NCBI GenBank assembly: GCA_937941095.1
Contig: CALDYJ010000029.1
Location: 1 to 38,381 of the forward strand
Source of the DNA: an uncultured Saprospiraceae bacterium
GTDB lineage: Bacteria; Bacteroidota; Bacteroidia; Chitinophagales; Saprospiraceae
Length of the DNA stretch: 38,381 nucleotides
Direction of reading: 5' to 3'
The translations under genes were made by a program, and so were the position numbers. The notes beneath the pieces are model-generated. The model made no database searches, had not been told where the DNA came from, and saw only the letters and a list, made by a program, of their open reading frames with translations. Positions 35,190-38,381 of this stretch are shown one piece after another. The first letter of the stretch is position 1, and the number at the start of each line of letters is the position of its first letter.

Positions 35190-35540
35190 ATGGTAATTAT
35201 TGAAAAAGAAAAGGATAAGATTGTTTTTGACTTAACAGGCTTTGCAGAAGTTTTATCTTCCAAAAAGAAAATGTCTATTCCGATAAGAAATGTAAAGTCA
35301 GCTTATCAGAATGAAAAATATTTGAATGCTTGGGAAGGATCAAAAGTTCTTGGAACTCATGTCCCTGGTGAATTAAGAGCAGGTACTTTCAAGAGAAACA
35401 ACATGCAATACTTTTGGGCTGCTAAAAACATCAAGAATACTGTGATCATAGATCTGGCAGATGAAAGTTTTGAACAACTTATATTAGAAGTTTCCAATCC
35501 TGCAGAAAGTATAGATCTTATTGACAACGCAATAGAATAA
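35190..35540 (+). CDS. Conserved small protein, PH-like fold candidate
   Basis: A 116-residue cytoplasmic protein of unknown function with no signal or membrane helix. The order of strands, with the central GTHVPGELRAGTF motif and a following FWAAKNIKNTVIIDLADESFEQLILEVSNP, matches a widespread family of small bacterial proteins with a PH-like barrel appearance that I know only as hypothetical. It stands alone: the upstream gene ends 125 bases before and the downstream gene is convergent. A palindrome GCAGTACTGC lies at 35129-35138 in the upstream gap. A bidirectional terminator follows its stop. Confidence 0.75.
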   Translation: MVIIEKEKDKIVFDLTGFAEVLSSKKKMSIPIRNVKSAYQNEKYLNAWEGSKVLGTHVPGELRAGTFKRNNMQYFWAAKNIKNTVIIDLADESFEQLILEVSNPAESIDLIDNAIE

Positions 35541-35543
35541 AAT

Positions 35544-35582
35544 AAAAAAAGGTCTTTCGAAAATTTCGAAAGACCTTTTTTT
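35544..35582. terminator. Bidirectional rho-independent terminator between convergent genes
   Basis: A perfect 12-bp inverted repeat (35551-35562 with 35564-35575, centred on one base; the real loop would be a few bases) is flanked by seven A on the left and seven T on the right. The symmetry lets it stop transcripts from both the 35190 gene and the opposite-strand Fe-S carrier gene. Confidence 0.9.
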
Positions 35583-35598
35583 ATTTCACTTGCATGTT

Positions 35599-35952
35599 CT
35601 AGGCAGAAAAAGAACTTCCACATCCACAAGATTCTTTTGCATTAGGATTGTTAAATGAGAATCCTCTATTCTCTAAGCCTTCCACCCAATCAATCTCCAT
35701 TCCTAAAAGATAAATAGCATGAGATTTTTCCATTAGCACTTTCATGCCTGCAATCTCAAACTCATCATCTTTGTCTTTTTTGACATCAAATCCTAAAATA
35801 TATGAAAATCCAGAGCAACCTCCACCTTTCACTCCGACTCTTAAGCCATGCCCTTCAGGGATGTTTTGCTCTCCCATTATCCTTTTCAAAGCGTTTATTG
35901 CTCCTTCAGTCAAACTAATAGGTGCCACCTTTATATCTTTTACTTCAGCCAT
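35599..35952 (-). CDS. A-type iron-sulfur cluster carrier (HesB/IscA/ErpA family)
   Basis: A 117-residue protein that accepts and delivers Fe-S clusters to target enzymes in the cytoplasm. The three conserved Cys ligands are present: Cys46 in GGGCSGFSY, and Cys109 and Cys111 in the SCGCGSSF tail. Length is normal for the family. It is a single gene with no other isc or suf genes in the window, so which of IscA, SufA or ErpA it corresponds to cannot be decided. The start at 35952 is the only reasonable one. Confidence 0.95.
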   Translation of the reverse strand: MAEVKDIKVAPISLTEGAINALKRIMGEQNIPEGHGLRVGVKGGGCSGFSYILGFDVKKDKDDEFEIAGMKVLMEKSHAIYLLGMEIDWVEGLENRGFSFNNPNAKESCGCGSSFSA

Positions 35953-35967
35953 ATCACTAATTTAATT

Positions 35968-35975
35968 CAAATTTA
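35968..35975 (-). promoter_or_regulatory. Possible -7 box of the Fe-S carrier gene
   Basis: On the minus strand the sequence reads TAAATTTG, an exact match to TAnnTTTG, 15 bases before the start. A TTG lies about 13 bases further upstream, closer than usual for a -33 box. Confidence 0.35.
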
Positions 35976-35998
35976 TTCAATATCTAAACAATATTAAA

Positions 35999-36011
35999 GA
36001 ACCTGAGGTTC
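35999..36011 (-). terminator. Weak hairpin after the MORN-variant gene
   Basis: GAACC-TGA-GGTTC forms a 5-bp stem about 60 bases beyond the stop of the MORN-variant gene; on the minus strand it is followed by TTTAATATTG. It is a short and doubtful terminator. Confidence 0.25.
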
Positions 36012-36072
36012 CTATTTTTGTCCACTTTAATTTATTAATGTCAAATAAATATATAGACATTATTAACATGTT

Positions 36073-36888
36073 TTAATTTTTAATCAATTCTCCCTCTTCA
36101 TTATAGGTTTTAATGCTAATTACCTCTCCTTTTTCATAAACCGTGAGTGATTTAATTTTACCATTAAAATGGTAAAAAATATAATCTCCATGAAGTTTTG
36201 CCTCAGAATAATTCCGAATGCTAGCCATCGAACCATCTGCCCTAAACCAAACCTGTCTTCCTTCTCTAGAACCTTTTACATATTGTACAGTAGTTTCTAT
36301 TTGTCCATTTTCATGGAACATTACATCTTGGCCATGCTGCATACCCTTTTCAAAGGACTGAATTCGTTTGAGTTGTTTTGATGGATAATAAGTTTTATAC
36401 GTTCCTATCCTTGTTACACCATGTATAAGACCTTCTTCTTTCAAGGCTCCATCTGGGTGAAACACTTTATAAGGCCCATGAATACTATTATTCTTAAATT
36501 CAGTTTTTGTCAATTCGCCTGAATGTGAATATAAGCTCGCTGAGCCATTTTTAGCATCATCTTTATAAGTAAAAATACCCATTATATACAAATCTTTGCC
36601 TTCTTCTTTATGTGGACCGTTTTCAAAGTCTATACCTGAACTTTTTAAAGCTTCTTTATCCCAATACTGTATGCATTTACCACTTCTTAATCCTTCATCA
36701 TAATTTTCAAGAGCCCAAAGCTCACCGTTTCTCAAAAAGATTTCCCAGATTCCTTGACGTTTATCATTGATTTTTTCTCCTTTTGCCCATAATTCACCAC
36801 TTGAATAATACTCTTTACTATCAGTCTGTGCAGAGCAGAGTAATCCTGAATACATTAATAAGATCAAAAGGATGGTACTTTTATTCAT
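36073..36888 (-). CDS. Exported MORN-variant repeat protein
   Basis: A 271-residue secreted or periplasmic protein. The start at 36888 (MNKSTILLILLMYSG, cleavage near CSAQ) gives a clean signal peptide; the in-frame ATG at 36951 adds a non-signal extension. The mature part is a string of about nine MORN-variant (PF07661-type) repeats of the form (Y/F)xxxGxL(K/W)xxxxYxxGxxxGxWxxY, for example VFHPDGALKEEGLIHG and FHENGQIETTVQYVKGSREG. Such beta-strand repeats are common in Bacteroidota; database labels as toxin-antitoxin components are not supported by anything seen here. The function is unknown; the repeats suggest binding or a scaffold. Confidence 0.88.
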   Translation of the reverse strand: MNKSTILLILLMYSGLLCSAQTDSKEYYSSGELWAKGEKINDKRQGIWEIFLRNGELWALENYDEGLRSGKCIQYWDKEALKSSGIDFENGPHKEEGKDLYIMGIFTYKDDAKNGSASLYSHSGELTKTEFKNNSIHGPYKVFHPDGALKEEGLIHGVTRIGTYKTYYPSKQLKRIQSFEKGMQHGQDVMFHENGQIETTVQYVKGSREGRQVWFRADGSMASIRNYSEAKLHGDYIFYHFNGKIKSLTVYEKGEVISIKTYNEEGELIKN

Positions 36889-36997
36889 TTTAGCATTATA
36901 CAATAAAGCTGTGATCCAAATGGTTGAACTAGGATAGCTCAAATTAGGCATTTTTTAAAATGTAAGAGATTGTGAGGTCGAAATTCAATTTATAAGC

Positions 36998-37005
36998 TAT
37001 TTTTG
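36998..37005 (+). promoter_or_regulatory. Possible -7 box before the 177-residue membrane protein
   Basis: TATTTTTG matches TAnnTTTG, 16 bases before the ATG. A TTG at 36970 is rather far for a -33 box. Confidence 0.3.
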
Positions 37006-37021
37006 GATTTAAATAATATTC

Positions 37022-37555
37022 ATGGAAACAACTATTGCTGTTATTCTCGAAATCGTCAAGATTTCTGTCCCTGCATTAATCGTATTTTTTACCGTCTATA
37101 AAATTATGGGTAAATTTTTAGATAGGCAATATCAGATAAGATTACTAGATACAAAGGACAAAAATCAAGCTACTACCTTGCCATTGAGATTAACTGCTTA
37201 TGAAAGATTATCCCTCTTTTGTGAAAGGATATCTATTCCTGCGCTTCTTTTAAGACTTAGAACCAAGGATATGGATGCCTCAGCATTAAGGTATTCGATG
37301 ATGATCGCCATTCAAAAAGAATTTGAACACAACATAACCCAACAGGTTTATGTATCGAATAAGCTATGGGAAATTATCAAATACACAAAAGATGACACTA
37401 TAAATACCATCAATCTAATTGCAGATACGATTGATCCAAATGCTCAAGCGAAAGAATTATCCACTGCATTATTAACTGTGTTAGATGAAAAGAAAGTAAT
37501 GACGTATGACAAAGCCTTAGAAGCTATTAAAAAGGAAGCTGGTGTGCTAATGTAA
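37022..37555 (+). CDS. Membrane-anchored conserved hypothetical protein
   Basis: A 177-residue protein with one N-terminal transmembrane helix (about residues 6-28, VILEIVKISVPALIVFFTVYKIM) and a mostly helical cytoplasmic domain. I recognise it only as a type of hypothetical protein found in Bacteroidota; no catalytic motif is visible. Segments LPLRLTAYERLSLFCERISIP and SMMIAIQKEFEHNITQQVYVS look conserved in style. It is divergent from the MORN-variant gene and convergent with the SnoaL-like gene, so it is probably transcribed alone. Confidence 0.75.
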   Translation: METTIAVILEIVKISVPALIVFFTVYKIMGKFLDRQYQIRLLDTKDKNQATTLPLRLTAYERLSLFCERISIPALLLRLRTKDMDASALRYSMMIAIQKEFEHNITQQVYVSNKLWEIIKYTKDDTINTINLIADTIDPNAQAKELSTALLTVLDEKKVMTYDKALEAIKKEAGVLM

Positions 37556-37562
37556 TTTTAAT

Positions 37563-37614
37563 TTAAGTCAAAGTACCTTGACAAATTTTCATTTTTCGTG
37601 ATACCTTGACTTAA
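37563..37614. repeat. Inverted and direct repeat between convergent genes
   Basis: TTAAGTCAAAGTA (37563-37575) pairs with TACCTTGACTTAA (37602-37614) with one mismatch across a 26-base loop; TACCTTGAC is also repeated directly at 37574 and 37602. The element lies between two convergent stop codons. There is no T-run after it, so a terminator role is uncertain. Confidence 0.5.
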
Positions 37615-37625
37615 ACAGAGCCTTA

Positions 37626-38006
37626 TTAACCTTGAGAAGGCATAGGCATTGGTTGATAAAAGAATTCTTCTCTTACTATCTTACCATCTTGAACTTGGTA
37701 CACACATATCTCAGAGTGATTGATTCTTTTACCACCTTTTGCTTTATAATCCATTGACATGGTTATAGCAAAATGATCGTCTGCAACAATAGGCTTGCCT
37801 ACTGAAGATCCATACATCTCTTCAATGTTTTCATTCCAAGCAGCTCCTTTCATTTTTAGTCCTGGAAAACCTTTAACGATTTGCATTGGAGCACCTGCTG
37901 GCTCAGCACTTACCACATTTGGAGAATAAAGCTCCTTATAACATGTTTCATACTCTCCTTTTTTGCATAACTCTACCAATCTGTTTGCAATTTGTTCTAC
38001 AGTCAT
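37626..38006 (-). CDS. SnoaL-like (NTF2 superfamily) protein
   Basis: A 126-residue cytoplasmic protein with the order of a SnoaL/NTF2-like fold: N-terminal helices (VEQIANRLVELCKKGEYETCYKELYS), a NVVSAEP strand, a helix region, and three strands ending VYQVQDGKIVREEFFYQP, the usual conserved end of the family. These proteins form small cone-shaped domains that bind or isomerise small molecules, but no catalytic residue can be assigned. It is a single gene, and a strong hairpin lies 24 bases upstream of its start. Confidence 0.85.
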   Translation of the reverse strand: MTVEQIANRLVELCKKGEYETCYKELYSPNVVSAEPAGAPMQIVKGFPGLKMKGAAWNENIEEMYGSSVGKPIVADDHFAITMSMDYKAKGGKRINHSEICVYQVQDGKIVREEFFYQPMPMPSQG

Positions 38007-38030
38007 TTTTCAATTTTTATAAGTTTAAGA

Positions 38031-38069
38031 AACCACAATATTAAAACATTTTGTTTTAATATTGTGGTT
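38031..38069. promoter_or_regulatory. 18-bp perfect inverted repeat in divergent intergenic region
   Basis: Positions 38031-38048 (AACCACAATATTAAAACA) are perfectly complementary to 38052-38069 with a three-base loop. It lies upstream of the start of the SnoaL-like gene (38006, minus) and 140 bases before the plus-strand gene at 38210. No clean T-run follows on either strand, so an mRNA-leader hairpin or an operator is more likely than a simple terminator. The rest of the 203-base gap is AT-rich without further structure. Confidence 0.6.
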
Positions 38070-38209
38070 TTGCTCTCGTTTTTCTTATAAATAATATGTT
38101 AAACCTTCTCAAGTCTCTTTATTAATGGCATTTCTAAATATAATTCTATATATTTAAAACATTGTAAGATATATCTCTACAATTTGGCCGATATTTAAAA
38201 TATTATACC

Positions 38210-38381
38210 ATGAAAACCCATAAAAGAGAAATTTTAATTTACTACAACGCTGGGTCAAATTCTGACAAACAAACTGTAGCTCATGCCCAAGGCTTAGCAC
38301 CTTATGTAAAAACCTATGCCTACAATAAAGCTCCTTCTACAACTACAAGTTGGCAGACTATTCTAAATGCGCTAGACCTCC
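38210..38381 (+). CDS. ArsC/Spx-like (thioredoxin-fold) protein, cut by window edge
   Basis: An open frame from the ATG at 38210 to the window end gives 57 residues, beginning MKTHKREILIYYNAGSNSDK. The REILIYYNAGSNSDKQTVAHA stretch can be laid over the N-terminus of arsenate-reductase-like (ArsC/Spx) proteins, whose usual YHNPxCSKSR carries the catalytic Cys. Here a Ser (residue 16) stands at the Cys position, so the protein would be redox-inactive, as far as this fragment shows. The later PSTTTSWQTIL fits a conserved type of Bacteroidota protein. The assignment rests on a short fragment. Confidence 0.55.
   Translation, partial: MKTHKREILIYYNAGSNSDKQTVAHAQGLAPYVKTYAYNKAPSTTTSWQTILNALDL

Noticed and set aside
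35357..35629. Antisense open frame over the PH-like gene and its terminator.
   Set aside because: It crosses the bidirectional terminator and overlaps two well-supported genes.
36073..36888. Labelling the MORN-variant protein as a toxin-antitoxin component.
   Set aside because: That database label has no support here: there is a signal peptide, no partner gene and no toxin motif.

Overview
The window looks like a chromosomal stretch of a low-GC, probably marine member of the Bacteroidota (Saprospiria- or Flavobacteriia-like). The grounds are two secreted proteins with type IX secretion (T9SS) sorting domains, one of type B and one of type A; SprB-type repeats; several lipoproteins with acidic residues after the lipid cysteine; a LytS/LytTR pair; an HMA-bearing TonB receptor with a small Cys-rich partner; several upstream matches to the Bacteroidota -7 box TAnnTTTG; and very few Shine-Dalgarno sequences. 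No mobile element, tRNA, rRNA or CRISPR array was seen, and no gene-free stretch exceeds about 220 bases.

Layout. 86-9034: a giant repeat-rich type B T9SS surface protein, then a lipoprotein GH16 laminarinase-type glucanase. 9042-10800 (minus): LytTR response regulator and LytS-type kinase. 11006-12787: an M43-type metalloprotease lipoprotein, divergent from the kinase and closed by a strong terminator. 12963-16724: lipoprotein, ECF sigma factor and membrane-anchored beta-barrel protein, apparently one operon. 16826-19809: small Cys-rich exported protein and HMA-TonB receptor, probably for a transition metal. 19986-30614: YfhO-like membrane protein and a tightly packed surface-glycan cluster. 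30832-35064: clan GH-A glycosidase-like domain with ten SprB-type repeats and a type A T9SS signal. 35190-38381: housekeeping and hypothetical genes (PH-like protein, A-type Fe-S carrier, MORN-variant protein, membrane-anchored hypothetical, SnoaL-like protein, and an ArsC-like protein cut by the window edge).

The most notable system is the glycan cluster. It holds a ParB-like/nucleotidyltransferase-like protein of unknown role; a NeuB-type synthase without the usual SAF domain that resembles the animal 9-phosphate synthase; a zinc-finger methyltransferase; a CMP-nonulosonate synthetase fused to a KdsC-like phosphatase; a Wzx-type flippase; a divergent protein carrying the EEG, HP and SS motifs of bacterial sialyltransferases; and a GT2 transferase. 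Most junctions overlap by 4-13 bases or nearly abut, so these genes are probably co-translated. Together they could make, activate, modify, export and attach a sialic-acid-like sugar to a surface glycan. The early precursor enzymes are not in the window and the exact sugar cannot be read from the sequence.
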